The notes beneath the pieces are model-generated. The model searched no databases. It was not told the origin of the DNA and worked only from the letters and a program-made list of their open reading frames with translations. The position numbers and the translations under genes were made by a program. A stretch of 64,000 bases of DNA from Bin87 sp963663945. GTDB lineage: Bacteria > Chloroflexota > Dehalococcoidia > Lucifugimonadales > UBA3495. The number at the start of each line of letters is the position of its first letter. Within the stretch, counting starts at the first letter, position 1. Positions 1 through 18,625 of the stretch are shown here, one piece after another. The stretch is from positions 2,108,001 to 2,172,000 of the forward strand of contig OY760687.1 of the NCBI GenBank assembly GCA_963663945.1, written 5' to 3'.

Positions 1-218
1 CCATGGTCGAAAAGGGCCTGATGCTGGGAACGGCGTTGGCGCCGTCCATCGGCTACGATGCGGCCGCGGGTATCGCCAAGAAGGCGGCGGAAACCGGCAG
101 CACCATCCGCGAAGTCGCGCGGAACGACACCGCCCTGAGCGAAGCGGAACTCGACGCGCTGCTCAATCCCGAGGATATGACGAAGCCGAGCCTGGAAGTC
201 CGGGGTGGCGGCGGCTAG
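1..218 (+). CDS. fumC: Class II fumarate hydratase, C-terminal end (partial)
   Basis: Only the last 72 or so codons are in the window; the gene starts upstream of base 1. The visible residues match the C-terminal helical domain of class II fumarases (the ALAPSIGYDAAAGIAKKA stretch, then the TIREVA and LSEAELDALLNPEDM segments that close the family). The enzyme interconverts fumarate and malate in the TCA cycle and is a cytoplasmic homotetramer. The active-site residues lie in the missing part. The gene is followed by a hairpin at 255-281 and then rpoB, so it probably ends its own transcript. Confidence 0.85.
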   Translation, partial: MVEKGLMLGTALAPSIGYDAAAGIAKKAAETGSTIREVARNDTALSEAELDALLNPEDMTKPSLEVRGGGG

Positions 219-254
219 AACTGAACATGGCCCGGCGATGAGCGTGTGAAGTGT

Positions 255-281
255 CCCCTGCCGGGAGCGTTCCGGCGGGGG
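255..281 (+). terminator. Hairpin after fumC, possible terminator
   Basis: CCCCTGCCGG (255-264) pairs over 10 bp, with one G-T wobble, with CCGGCGGGGG (272-281) around a 7-base loop. There is no T-tract after it, so it may be a Rho-independent terminator of poor quality, a processing stop, or just a hairpin. Its place 36 bases after the fumC stop fits 3'-end formation. Confidence 0.4.
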
Positions 282-423
282 CAGTCGGGCGAGCCGGGTA
301 CCATTTCGATGACGCAATCGAAAGCAGGCGGGGCTTTCAACAGCCCAAGTTTGACAGTGCCGTTCAATGGTGTTCTACGGCCATCCATTACACAGTAATT
401 CGTGAATTGCTGAAGGCATCCGT

Positions 424-453
424 TTGACAAATACGTTCCAAACAGTGTAGATT
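424..453 (+). promoter_or_regulatory. Sigma70-like promoter upstream of rpoBC
   Basis: A perfect TTGACA (424-429) is followed after 18 bases by TAGATT (448-453, four of six consensus positions). It lies in the only AT-rich patch between fumC and rpoB and would give a leader of about 190 bases. The assignment rests on sequence alone. Confidence 0.5.
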
Positions 454-652
454 CTAAACACTTTCCATATATGCGCAGAATGCTAATCGCTCTGATTTTT
501 TGAAGTTCAGCCTGCTCCCTCAGTCCTAACTGACGCTTTGATGCGGCTTGCCGGCACCGGCGGGCCGTGTCTTCGTGTCTGCTCATGAACGGCGGAGGAG
601 CAGGCAAGTTTTCGTTAATCACCCACCGCGCACCCGTCAGGAGGGTCGTTTT

Positions 653-5209
<4,557 letters not shown>

Positions 5210-5212
5210 ATT

Positions 5213-10417
<5,205 letters not shown>

Positions 10418-10442
10418 CCGGCGAAAAACACGCAGGTACTCA

Positions 10443-10470
10443 GTAGGGGCGAACCAAAATTCGCCCCTAC
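10443..10470. repeat. Palindromic repeat, TAGGGGCGAA family, copy 1
   Basis: GTAGGGGCGAA (10443-10453) and TTCGCCCCTAC (10460-10470) form a perfect 11-bp stem around a 6-base loop. It lies between rpoC and pyrD. There is no T-tract, so it looks more like a dispersed REP-type element than a plain terminator. A related and longer palindrome lies at 19949-19978. Confidence 0.75.
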
Positions 10471-10497
10471 GTTCATGCTGAAGGAGACCTCGAGACC

Positions 10498-11457
10498 ATG
10501 GACCTTTCCGTCAATCTGGCTCCGTGCAAGTCTGAAGGATTGCGGTTGACCAATCCCGTGATGATCGCGTCGGGCACCTTCGGATACGACGGGTATGGGC
10601 GTGGGCTAGCCCCGGACGCTCCATTGGCGTCGCTGGGCGCCGTATTGCCCAAGACTTTCACCCGCAATCCGAGGCTGGGCAACCCGGAACCACGCTGGTT
10701 TCCCGCGTCATTCCGGGAGGGCCTGGAGGCAGGGGACACCACGTTGCTGAACTCGGTGGGTCTGACCAATCCCGGGATAGAAGCGGCAATGGCAAGCCTC
10801 GCCTCGGGCTGGGCCGGGTCGAACGCAAATTTCGTCATCAGCATCGCCGGCGATTCTTTGGAACAATGGGAGGAGATGACCGCGTTCACCCGTGGGGCCA
10901 CAGGGTTTTCCGCGATCGAACTTAACCTGAGTTGCCCGAACGTGGACGATGGCGCCATGTTCAGTCACTACCCACACCTGACGGAGGCGGCGATCGCCGG
11001 GGTGCGGCGCCAAACGGATTTGCCGATCCTGGCGAAGCTGTCGCCAAACGTCCCTGATATTACCGAAATCGCCCACGCCGCCGTTGGAGCCGGCGCCGAT
11101 GCGCTGACGATCTCCAACACCGTGCCGGCCATGCACATCGACGTGGAGACTGGGCGGGCCGCGTTGGGCACCGGGTACGGAGGATTATCTGGGCCGGCGT
11201 TGCGTCCCATCGCCATGGCGCTGGTGCACAAGGCGGCCCAGGCGGTGGACGTCCCGATCATAGGCGTCGGCGGCATCATGACCGGGCGGCACGCGGCCGA
11301 GTATCTGATGGCGGGCGCGACGGCGGTCCAAATTGGCAGCGCCAACCTCGCCGACCTGAATGCACCGTTTCGGATATTGTCCGAACTCGAAGAACTGCTC
11401 GCCCGCTGGGAAGTGGACAGCGTGCGCCAGATCATCGGCGCCGCCCGGTGGGACTAA
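10498..11457 (+). CDS. pyrD: Dihydroorotate dehydrogenase, class 1B type
   Basis: This enzyme oxidises dihydroorotate to orotate in pyrimidine synthesis. The 319-residue protein shows the FMN-barrel family blocks: NPVMIASGTFGYDG near the N-terminus, NSVGLTNPG, ELNLSCPNV with the active-site cysteine, the AKLSPNVPDI lysine strand, SNTVPAM, and the phosphate-binding GVGGIMTGRHAAEYLMAGA. A cysteine base places it in class 1, and the sequence style fits 1B, which normally works with an Fe-S/FAD PyrK subunit. No pyrK is next to it. The ATG at 10498 has a strong AAGGAG site (10481-10486). Confidence 0.9.
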   Translation: MDLSVNLAPCKSEGLRLTNPVMIASGTFGYDGYGRGLAPDAPLASLGAVLPKTFTRNPRLGNPEPRWFPASFREGLEAGDTTLLNSVGLTNPGIEAAMASLASGWAGSNANFVISIAGDSLEQWEEMTAFTRGATGFSAIELNLSCPNVDDGAMFSHYPHLTEAAIAGVRRQTDLPILAKLSPNVPDITEIAHAAVGAGADALTISNTVPAMHIDVETGRAALGTGYGGLSGPALRPIAMALVHKAAQAVDVPIIGVGGIMTGRHAAEYLMAGATAVQIGSANLADLNAPFRILSELEELLARWEVDSVRQIIGAARWD

Positions 11458-11483
11458 CCCACTGCACTCTCGGGCCGGAAGCG

Positions 11484-12686
11484 TTACCAGGCGGTACGCA
11501 GCACCGCCTCCAATTCCTCGGCACCGTTGACCGGCCGCACGTTGCGGTGCAGTCCGAAATCGGTCATGGCGTCGTGGGCGATCTGCGGGATGCCGTCCGC
11601 CGGGACGCCGACATCCCGTAAACGTACAGGGAGGCCCACGGCCTCGAAAAACCCGGTTACCGCCGCCGCTGCTGAATCGGCAGCCTCCTGGTCGTTATCG
11701 CCCGGCTCGCGGACACCCAGGGAGTCTGCCACCCGGGCCTGCCCGGCGGTGTTGAAGTCGCGATTGAACCGCATCCCGGGTCCGGTGGTAATGGAGTAGG
11801 CCGAGCCGTGGTCGCACTCCGCATAGCGGGTATCCAGGCTGTGCGCCAGGGCGCTCACCACGCCGAGCGCGGATCCGCTGGCTCCGGTATCCCATGCGCG
11901 GTTGTACATGAATGACGCCACGCACAGGTTGACGCGAGCTGTACCGTCGTCGTCTGTTTTGCGAACCAGCGGGAGATTCTCGACCAGCAAACCCAGCGAT
12001 GAAAGCAAATCGGCAGCGGCCATCGCGTTGACCCGGGGCGCCTGAAGCGCGCTGACCACGCCGCTGAACAAAGAACCCGACGCGCTGATGCAGAGATCCG
12101 CCGGGGCGGTCAGCAGGGCATCGGAATCCCAGATCACAGCCTCCGGACGGGTCTTGGGATCGAACAACTCCAGGCGGTGGCCGGTGTCCGCGTCGATGAC
12201 GGCGGTGCCGGCCCGCGTCGCGGCCGTGGTGGGTGTGGTCAGGACCAGAATGTTGGGAATCTTCGGCTCCATCAAGCGCGGACTGATCGGGGGTTGCCCC
12301 TCGGGATACTTGGTCGCGTGGTCGCGCGGGTGGCCTCCCTCGGCCAGCATGATGATGATTGCCCTTGCGGTGACCACGGCGCTCCCACCACCCACGGCGA
12401 TAATCAAGTCGGTGCCGACCTCCCGGGCCATGGCTGCGCCCTGCATCACCGACGGCACGGGCGATCCGGCTTGCACGCCGTCAAAGACTCCGGCCGGCTC
12501 CTGACCCAGGGCCTCGCTCACTCGCTCCAGCAGGTCGGTGCGCGTGGCCACAGAGCGACCACAAACTACGAAAGGCCGGGTCGCTCCAGCCCGGTTTACG
12601 GCTGCCGACAGGTTGGACAACGCGCCGTCGCCGGCGAAAACGCGAACGGGGTAGGCTACATGGCGGAACTGAGGTACTGTGGTCAT
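11484..12686 (-). CDS. Iron-containing alcohol dehydrogenase family protein with altered metal site
   Basis: The 400-residue protein has the two-domain fold of the group III alcohol dehydrogenase / maleylacetate reductase family: an N-terminal dinucleotide domain with GGGSAV (99-104), the TTPTTAATRAG segment (150-160), and a helical C-terminal domain. Of the four usual metal ligands, the two histidines near AHSLDTRYAECDHG (H282, H293) are kept. The usual Asp/His pair of the DALTHAIE block is replaced (SASGSLFSG, residues 201-209; G204 and S208 by my alignment). It may therefore be metal-independent, like some maleylacetate reductases, or have another function. It is convergent with pyrD. The substrate cannot be told. 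Confidence 0.82.
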   Translation of the reverse strand: MTTVPQFRHVAYPVRVFAGDGALSNLSAAVNRAGATRPFVVCGRSVATRTDLLERVSEALGQEPAGVFDGVQAGSPVPSVMQGAAMAREVGTDLIIAVGGGSAVVTARAIIIMLAEGGHPRDHATKYPEGQPPISPRLMEPKIPNILVLTTPTTAATRAGTAVIDADTGHRLELFDPKTRPEAVIWDSDALLTAPADLCISASGSLFSGVVSALQAPRVNAMAAADLLSSLGLLVENLPLVRKTDDDGTARVNLCVASFMYNRAWDTGASGSALGVVSALAHSLDTRYAECDHGSAYSITTGPGMRFNRDFNTAGQARVADSLGVREPGDNDQEAADSAAAAVTGFFEAVGLPVRLRDVGVPADGIPQIAHDAMTDFGLHRNVRPVNGAEELEAVLRTAW

Positions 12687-12776
12687 AAAACACTCTGAGT
12701 CGAAGGTTTGGCGACCGGACGCAGCGGGCCGCGGTTAGCAGTGTACTACCTGCGTTTCGAGCCGGCCACGAAGGTC

Positions 12777-12785
12777 TGATAAAAT
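12777..12785 (+). promoter_or_regulatory. Extended -10 element before the HEPN-like gene
   Basis: TGATAAAAT (12777-12785) fits the extended -10 pattern TGnTAnnnT. No good -35 is present. The start codon at 12798 is only 12 bases after the box, so a transcript from it would have almost no leader. Confidence 0.35.
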
Positions 12786-12797
12786 CGATCGCGTAAC

Positions 12798-13262
12798 ATG
12801 TCTGACCGCCAATCATCATCATCCGCACGAACGCTGCCGGCCCGGCTGGCGCGATACCGCAGCCAGGCCCTGCGGCTGCAGGATTCCGCTCGCGTGGCCA
12901 TGCAACGCGGGCAGTGGAGCCATGCCGAAGACCTCATCTGGGGCAGCCTGATTGCGGCGTCGCGCGGCGTCGCGCTGTGGTATGGCGCAGAGGCGGGCGA
13001 CGACGCTGGGCTTCGGGCGTTCGTGAAGCGCGTCGGCGATGAGGAGAAAGACCGATACATCCGCGACGCGTTTGACCACCTTTCGGCGCTGGCGGATGCC
13101 GCCGAGCGGGTGCGCGACAGGCGGACCCGGGTGGACTATCTGATCCTGGCAATGGATGACCTGGATGAGGGCATCGACCGGCTGGTGGCTCGAATACCTG
13201 GTGGCGACGACCCGCTGCCCTCCGCCGATCCTGATGACGACGTTGCCGATTTTGGCGGGTGA
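12798..13262 (+). CDS. Small helical protein, PaREP1/HEPN-like
   Basis: This 154-residue protein is almost all helical. Its central part (ARVAMQRGQWSHAEDLIWGS and the following ALWYGAEAG) resembles PaREP1/HEPN-like proteins, in which a helix with alternating charged and small residues packs as a bundle. The Rx4-6H catalytic motif of HEPN RNases is not evident, so nuclease activity should not be assumed. The C-terminus is acidic. It lies 3 bases before mtaB, so the two are probably co-transcribed. The similarity is weak; the coding call is stronger than the family call. Confidence 0.7.
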   Translation: MSDRQSSSSARTLPARLARYRSQALRLQDSARVAMQRGQWSHAEDLIWGSLIAASRGVALWYGAEAGDDAGLRAFVKRVGDEEKDRYIRDAFDHLSALADAAERVRDRRTRVDYLILAMDDLDEGIDRLVARIPGGDDPLPSADPDDDVADFGG

Positions 13263-13265
13263 GAC

Positions 13266-14645
13266 TTGGCTACAGACGGCATATTACAGGTACAGCGGCG
13301 GCCCGGGGCGGACCGTAACGATCCGGCTGACGCACGCGTGGTCGAGGTGGGGACCGTAGCGATTGAGACCCACGGGTGCAAGCTGAACCAGGCGGACAGC
13401 GCAGTGCTGGCGCAGGAGTTTGCGCGAGCGGGCTACAGGCTGGTGGAGCAGCGTCGCGACGCTGACATCATCGTTGTGAACACGTGCACGGTGACCTCCA
13501 CCGCAGACTCGAAGGCCCGTCAGGCGCTGCGGGCAGCCCACCGGGCCAATCCGGACGCAGTTGTAGTCGCCGCCGGATGCTACCCCGAGCGAGCCGCCGA
13601 GGACTTGCGGCGCATCCCCGAAGTGTCCCTGGTGATCGGCAACCGGTCGAAACCGGACCTGGTGGCGATGGCCACGACCGAGAGCGCCAGGCAGCGAGGT
13701 ATTCCGGCGGATGCAGCGGCCCTTGGCGATGGCCCCGCGCCTACGGGCATCCTTCGCCGCAGCCGCGCGATGGTCAAGATCCAGGAGGGTTGCGACCAGG
13801 TCTGCGCGTATTGCATCGTGCCCAAGGTGAGAGGCCGCGAACGCGGCATCCCGCCCGATCAAATCGTTGACGCCATCAGAAGGTATTTGGCCGGCGGGTT
13901 CAAGGAAGTCACGCTGACCGGTACGCAACTGGGCACCTACGGCTTTGATCTGGAAAACGTGGATTTGCCGGGGTTGCTTGACCGGATTCTGGGTGAGACC
14001 GACCTGCCGCGATTGCGCGTGTCATCGCTGCAGGCCCATGAGATCGGCTCGGACCTGCTGAAGCGCTGGCAGAACCCCCGCCTGTGCCCGCATTTTCACG
14101 TGCCGTTGCAGAGCGGCAGCGACAGCGTGCTCAAGGCCATGCGCCGGCGATATGATACTGACACGTTTCGAAATGCGGTTACGGCGATCCGGGAACGGGT
14201 GCCGGGCGCCGGCATCACCACGGACGTGATTGCCGGTTTCCCGGGCGAAACCGAACGGGATCACGCCGAGGGCCTGGCCCTGGTGCACGAGTTGAAGTTC
14301 GCCGACGCCCACGTGTTCCCGTACTCCAAACGCCCCGGCACCTCGGCTCATCATATGGCGGCTCAAGTGCCTCCTTCCGACAAGCGCCGACGCGCCGGTG
14401 AGTTGACTGCAGCGGCAGCGGTCGGGTTCACGGAATTCCGCGCCTGTATGAAGGGCCAGGTTCGCCCTGTTCTGTGGGAAACCGCCAAACCTGCGGGCGA
14501 CGGGTCCATGCTCTGGAGTGGGCTCACGGACAATTATCTACGCGTGGCGGCTGCGGGCAGCCCGGAATTAGGGAACTCGATAACACCCGCCCGGCTGGGC
14601 GAATTGAGCGGAAAGGCGCTCCAGGCCCAGGCGCTGGAAGGTTGA
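13266..14645 (+). CDS. mtaB: tRNA t6A37 methylthiotransferase (MtaB type)
   Basis: This is a radical-SAM enzyme that adds a methylthio group to t6A at position 37 of ANN-decoding tRNAs. The N-terminal MTTase domain carries three cluster cysteines (C38 in ETHGCKLN, C74 in NTCTV, C105 in AGCYPE). The radical-SAM cluster is CDQVCAYC (C176, C180, C183). The VPLQSGSDSVLKAMRRRY block and the ITTDVIAGFPGET segment follow, and a C-terminal TRAM-like region closes the 459 residues. The TTG at 13266 starts just after the upstream gene and has a GGGTGAG site before it. A later GTG near the VEVGTVAIET segment is the alternative. MiaB is excluded by the CKLNQADS signature. Confidence 0.88.
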   Translation: MATDGILQVQRRPGADRNDPADARVVEVGTVAIETHGCKLNQADSAVLAQEFARAGYRLVEQRRDADIIVVNTCTVTSTADSKARQALRAAHRANPDAVVVAAGCYPERAAEDLRRIPEVSLVIGNRSKPDLVAMATTESARQRGIPADAAALGDGPAPTGILRRSRAMVKIQEGCDQVCAYCIVPKVRGRERGIPPDQIVDAIRRYLAGGFKEVTLTGTQLGTYGFDLENVDLPGLLDRILGETDLPRLRVSSLQAHEIGSDLLKRWQNPRLCPHFHVPLQSGSDSVLKAMRRRYDTDTFRNAVTAIRERVPGAGITTDVIAGFPGETERDHAEGLALVHELKFADAHVFPYSKRPGTSAHHMAAQVPPSDKRRRAGELTAAAAVGFTEFRACMKGQVRPVLWETAKPAGDGSMLWSGLTDNYLRVAAAGSPELGNSITPARLGELSGKALQAQALEG

Positions 14646-14952
14646 GCCACGGACTGCGCCCGGACGCGGATTGGATGATGATCCGGCTGGAAAGTTAACC
14701 TCAGTTGGGCCGACCTTTGTGCTCTGCGCCTTACGGTATAATTAACGCCGTCCGGCGGGCGAGAGATCCGGGCTCCCAAAGGGCGCCACTCAATCGCAAT
14801 ATAGCAGCAGTGCCGGACGCCGGTTTATCCGGTTGGACGCCAACCCCGGTCGCCCCTCTCAATATGAAAAACAGCGCCTTCCCCGCGCGGACAAATACGG
14901 TCATGCGCGAGGGCCCGATTACCGGCCGGCGCTGAACTCGATAGGTGAATCG
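14646..14952 (+). other. Intergenic region with a possible promoter
   Basis: This 307-base gap between mtaB and the ABC ATPase pair has no gene. A perfect TATAAT is found at 14737-14742 after a T-rich stretch; the best -35 candidates around 14713-14721 are poor. An open frame runs from 14833 into the ATPase gene, but the residues before 14953 are not family-like. Confidence 0.5.
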
Positions 14953-15918
14953 ATGACAGACGACGTAATCCTGCGAGTGCAGGATTTGCAAACCCACTTT
15001 TTCACGCGTACCGGCGTGGTGAAAGCGGTGGACGGCATCAGCTTCGAATTGAAGCGCGGCGAGACCCTGGGCATAGTCGGCGAGTCCGGCTCCGGGAAGA
15101 GCATGACCGCATGGTCGATCCTGGGGATGGTCCCGCATCCGGGCCGCATCATCGGAGGAAGCATCAACTATCTGGGAGAAAACCTGCTGGAAAAGAGCCG
15201 CGGCGAAATGCGCGACATTCGCGGGTCTGGCATCTGCATGGTCATGCAGGACCCGCTGACTTCCTTGAACCCGGTGTTCACGGTTGGCGATCAACTGGTC
15301 GAGTCGTTGCGCCTGGAGTACAACGAGCCCAGGCGGTCGCTGCGTGACCGGGCGATCCGATTGCTGGAAAACGTGCGCATACCCGCACCCGAAGACCGTT
15401 TGACCAACTTCCCACACCAGATGAGCGGGGGGATGCGTCAGCGAGTGGTTGGCGCCATTTCCATCTCCCGTGCCCCCAACCTTCTGATCGCTGATGAGCC
15501 CACCACCTCCCTGGACGCAACGATCCAGTTGCAATACCTCCGCCTCCTCAAGGACATCCAGGACCAGACGGGCGCCGCGATCATCTTCATCACTCACGAC
15601 TTCGGGATCGTGGCGAGGATGTGCGACCGCGTCGCGGTGATGTACGCGGGGCGCATCGTGGAACAGTCGGACGTAGAGGACATGTTTGACCGGCCGGCCC
15701 ATCCGTACACCGAAGCGCTGTTGGAATCCGTTCCCGACCTGGACACGGACGTCGACACGCTGCCTTCCATCGAAGGCCAGCCGCCGTCTCTGGACGCCCT
15801 GCCCGAGGGTTGTTCGTTTGCGCCACGCTGTCCGCATGCCTGGGACCGTTGCAAGGACTATCCCCTGGAATTCACGGTGGCGCCGGGCCATGTGTCGCGG
15901 TGCTGGAGGGCGGAATAA
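14953..15918 (+). CDS. Oligopeptide/dipeptide ABC transporter ATPase (OppD/DppD type)
   Basis: This is a 321-residue ATPase of a peptide-type importer. It has Walker A GESGSGKS (about residue 44), the MVMQDPLTSLNP Q-loop, signature MSGGMRQR, Walker B LLIADEPTTSLD, the H-loop ITHDFG, and the C-terminal CSFAPRCPHAWDRC cysteine motif typical of the Opp/Dpp family. The start at 14953 fits the family N-terminus (MTDDVILRVQDLQTHF). The next ATPase overlaps by one base (TAATG). No permease or binding-protein gene is nearby, so the substrate is unknown and the permeases must be elsewhere. Confidence 0.9.
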   Translation: MTDDVILRVQDLQTHFFTRTGVVKAVDGISFELKRGETLGIVGESGSGKSMTAWSILGMVPHPGRIIGGSINYLGENLLEKSRGEMRDIRGSGICMVMQDPLTSLNPVFTVGDQLVESLRLEYNEPRRSLRDRAIRLLENVRIPAPEDRLTNFPHQMSGGMRQRVVGAISISRAPNLLIADEPTTSLDATIQLQYLRLLKDIQDQTGAAIIFITHDFGIVARMCDRVAVMYAGRIVEQSDVEDMFDRPAHPYTEALLESVPDLDTDVDTLPSIEGQPPSLDALPEGCSFAPRCPHAWDRCKDYPLEFTVAPGHVSRCWRAE

Positions 15919-16952
15919 TGGTTACGACTGCCGCTGCGACCGCAGGCGCTGCAACTGGCAACGACGAACACCCGTTGGTCAGGCTGGATGGCATACGTCG
16001 CCACTTCCCGGTTTTTCGGGGCAACGTGCTCCGACGACGGACCGGCACGGTCAAAGCCGTGGACGGCATCTCGATCAACATCATGCCGGGCGAGACGTAT
16101 AGCCTGGTTGGGGAATCGGGCTGCGGCAAGACGACGACCAGCCGCATGTTGCTGATGGCCGACGAGCCCACTGAGGGCAACATCTATTTCGATGACCGGC
16201 CGATGAACCAGTTCTCCGGAGCCGAGCGACGCAATTTCAAGGCATCGGTCCAGGCCGTGTTCCAGGATCCGTGGAGCTCCCTGAACCCCAGGATGAGGGT
16301 CGACCAGATCATCTCCGAACCTCTGATCACCCACCAACGCCTGGGCCGGTCTGCGGTGCGCGCCCAGGTGCAGGAACTGCTGCAGGTGGTTGGGCTGCAC
16401 CCGTTCCATGCGGAGCGGTACCCGCACGAGTTCAGCGGCGGGCAGCGCCAGCGGATCGCCATCGCCCGGGCGTTGTCCACGCGTCCCAAGCTGATCGTGC
16501 TGGACGAGCCGGTCTCGGCCCTGGACGTGTCGATCCGCGCGCAGATATTGAACCTGCTCAAGGAACTTCAGTCGACCTACGAGCTCAGCTACCTGCTGAT
16601 CGCGCACAACCTCGCCACCGTGCGCTACATGAGCCACATGGTGGGCGTGATGTACCTGGGCAAGATCGTCGAGGAAGCGCCCCCCATCGAGTTGTTCACC
16701 AACGCCCAGCATCCGTACACCCGCGCGCTGATATCCGCCTCGTTGCCCGCCCACCCCAGGCGCCAACGCGAGGAGATAGTGCTTTCCGGCGAGGTTCCAT
16801 CACCGTTGAACCCTCCATCAGGATGCGCCTTCCACCCTCGCTGTCCGTTCGTCATGGAACGCTGTTCGGTGGACACGCCGACCCTGGTCGAATACACCTC
16901 GGGGCATGCTACCGCGTGCCACCTGTACGACGGAGACGCCAGCACCTGCTGA
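15918..16952 (+). CDS. Oligopeptide/dipeptide ABC transporter ATPase (OppF/DppF type)
   Basis: This is the second ATPase of the pair, 344 residues. Motifs in order: Walker A GESGCGKTT, Q-loop AVFQDPWSSLNPRMRV, signature FSGGQRQR, Walker B LIVLDEPVSALD, H-loop IAHNLA, and the C-terminal FHPRCPFVMERC motif that binds a cluster or metal in this family. The start ATG overlaps the previous stop and has a GGAGGGCGG site. OppD/OppF ATPases work as heterodimers, which fits the translational coupling. A long hairpin at 16985-17024 follows. Confidence 0.9.
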   Translation: MVTTAAATAGAATGNDEHPLVRLDGIRRHFPVFRGNVLRRRTGTVKAVDGISINIMPGETYSLVGESGCGKTTTSRMLLMADEPTEGNIYFDDRPMNQFSGAERRNFKASVQAVFQDPWSSLNPRMRVDQIISEPLITHQRLGRSAVRAQVQELLQVVGLHPFHAERYPHEFSGGQRQRIAIARALSTRPKLIVLDEPVSALDVSIRAQILNLLKELQSTYELSYLLIAHNLATVRYMSHMVGVMYLGKIVEEAPPIELFTNAQHPYTRALISASLPAHPRRQREEIVLSGEVPSPLNPPSGCAFHPRCPFVMERCSVDTPTLVEYTSGHATACHLYDGDASTC

Positions 16953-16984
16953 CCAATTCGTGCCAGCGCAACGCGCAGGGCATT

Positions 16985-17024
16985 CACAGCGCCGGCTCCG
17001 ATGAACATCGGGGTCGGCGCTGTG
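16985..17024 (+). terminator. Long hairpin after the ABC ATPase pair
   Basis: CACAGCGCCG (16985-16994) pairs with CGGCGCTGTG (17015-17024), and an inner CCGATG/CATCGG stem (16998-17011) stacks on it. It lies 33 bases after the stop. There is no T-tract, so it may be a transcript-end hairpin that needs Rho. Confidence 0.45.
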
Positions 17025-17239
17025 CTTCCATGGGCGCTTGATTGTCAGATCCGGCGTCGCTGCTCCGCGTCCGTCTTCAAGACTGGTCCATTCCGTAACG
17101 TTCGCGGTATCGCGATATCACAAGGTTTTACATATTCGAAATACCGATACGACCGTTAGGTGGAGTATAATTGCCGAGGCGGCATTCGCCGGTACGGCGA
17201 ACGTGCTTGCGATTATCGCAACGTAACGGGAGAACACAG

Positions 17240-18625
17240 TTGATTCAGGCGAGCGAACTGGCCCATCCGATCCGGTTGGCGCGCGGGATGTTCTACGGGT
17301 GGTGGTTGGCCGTCATCGGCGCCGTGATCATGGTCATCGGCACGGTGCCGCTGTTCCAGGCGCTATCGCTGTGGTTGCCGGTTCTGTCGCAGAACTTCGG
17401 CTGGACGCCTTTCCAATTGTCATGGGCGTTCACGCTGACGCGAGTGGAAGGCACGGTGATGGGGCCGATCGCGGGTTGGGGGGTGGACAAGCTCGGACCC
17501 CGCAAAATGGTGGCGATCGGGCTGGTGATATTCGGCATCGGGTTCTTCGTCTTCAGCCGTACCGATAGCCTGTGGATGTTCTACCTGTCCTTTGTAATCG
17601 TCAGCCTGGGAGCGGGTCTGGGCTCCTGGCTCCCGGCCAACGCCGCGCTGAACAATTGGTTCCGGGTGCGCCGGTCCACCGCGATGTCCATACCCATGCT
17701 GGGGTTCGGCATTGGCGGAGTGTTCGTGGTGCCGCTGATGGCGTGGGCCATGGGCTGGGACGTCAAAACGGGTGTGGAGATCCCGGGCCGACTGGGGTGG
17801 CAGAATACAGCGCTTGTAGTGGGCGCCATCGGCCTGGTGGCGTCGGTGCCCCTGGCGCTGCTGGTCAGGAACCGTCCCGAAGACTACGGGCAGCACCCAG
17901 ACGGCATCGATCCGGAAGCGACGAGCGGGTCCGGTCCGCGACGAGGCGCCAACGGCAGCGCGGCCATAGCGCCCGACTACAACTGGCAGGAAGCGGTCCG
18001 CACGCGAGCTTTCTGGCTGATCACCATGGGTCATGCCAGCTCGTCCATCATCATCATCAGCGTGATGTTCTACCTGGGACTGCTGATGGTGGAACGCGGT
18101 TTCGGGCTGGGGCAAATCGGCGGGGTCATTTCCGCGCAGACCGCCGTATCGACGGCCTTCATATTGGTGGGAGGGGTAATCGGGGACCGTGTGCCGATAC
18201 GGTTGGCCATCTTCGGTTTCTCGTTCCTGCAATCCATCGCGATGGTCGTTTTGTTAACCGCCGAAACGCTGCCGATGTTCTACCTGTTCACCGTCCTGAT
18301 GGGCATCGGGTTCGGAGGCAGGACTCCCCTGACCACCGCCATTCGAGGCGTGTATTTCGGACGCAGCAGCTTTGCGCGGATTACCGGCATCTCGATGATA
18401 CCGATGAACATAATGTTCGTCGTGGTGGTGCCGTATGTCGCGTGGATGCAGGAGTTCATCACCGGCAGTTACACGCTGCCCCTGGCGTCCATCGCCGCGG
18501 TCAGCGCGGTGGGCTCGTTGATGTTCCTGTTCCTGGGCAACCCTCGCCTGTCGCCCTCCCAGCGGCGGCGTGCGGATGTGCAACGGCTGGTAACGCAAGG
18601 GGCTTCGAACGGCTCGGATAACTGA
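17240..18625 (+). CDS. MFS transporter, oxalate/formate-monocarboxylate type
   Basis: This is an integral membrane carrier with about 12 predicted helices in 461 residues. The loop after helix 2 carries the MFS signature (GWGVDKLGPRKMV). The N-terminus FYGWWLAVIG is common in the monocarboxylate/OFA-type MFS group. TTG at 17240 is preferred because GGGAGA lies 7-13 bases before it; earlier residues in the frame are unlike an MFS start. A TATAAT at 17166-17171 could be its -10, without a good -35. The substrate is unknown. Confidence 0.82.
   Translation: MIQASELAHPIRLARGMFYGWWLAVIGAVIMVIGTVPLFQALSLWLPVLSQNFGWTPFQLSWAFTLTRVEGTVMGPIAGWGVDKLGPRKMVAIGLVIFGIGFFVFSRTDSLWMFYLSFVIVSLGAGLGSWLPANAALNNWFRVRRSTAMSIPMLGFGIGGVFVVPLMAWAMGWDVKTGVEIPGRLGWQNTALVVGAIGLVASVPLALLVRNRPEDYGQHPDGIDPEATSGSGPRRGANGSAAIAPDYNWQEAVRTRAFWLITMGHASSSIIIISVMFYLGLLMVERGFGLGQIGGVISAQTAVSTAFILVGGVIGDRVPIRLAIFGFSFLQSIAMVVLLTAETLPMFYLFTVLMGIGFGGRTPLTTAIRGVYFGRSSFARITGISMIPMNIMFVVVVPYVAWMQEFITGSYTLPLASIAAVSAVGSLMFLFLGNPRLSPSQRRRADVQRLVTQGASNGSDN

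Larger units (their letters stand above)
219..652. other. Intergenic region and rpoB leader
   Basis: This 434-base gap has no convincing gene. It holds a GC-rich hairpin shortly after fumC (255-281), an AT-richer block with a sigma70-like promoter (424-453), and about 200 bases of probable rpoB leader. An open frame continues upstream of the chosen rpoB start, but its 35 residues do not look like RpoB. No r-protein genes (rplJ/rplL) precede rpoB. Confidence 0.7.

Noticed and set aside
17166..17171. TATAAT before the MFS gene as a strong promoter
   Set aside because: No -35 element at any suitable spacing; kept only as a remark in the gene entry.
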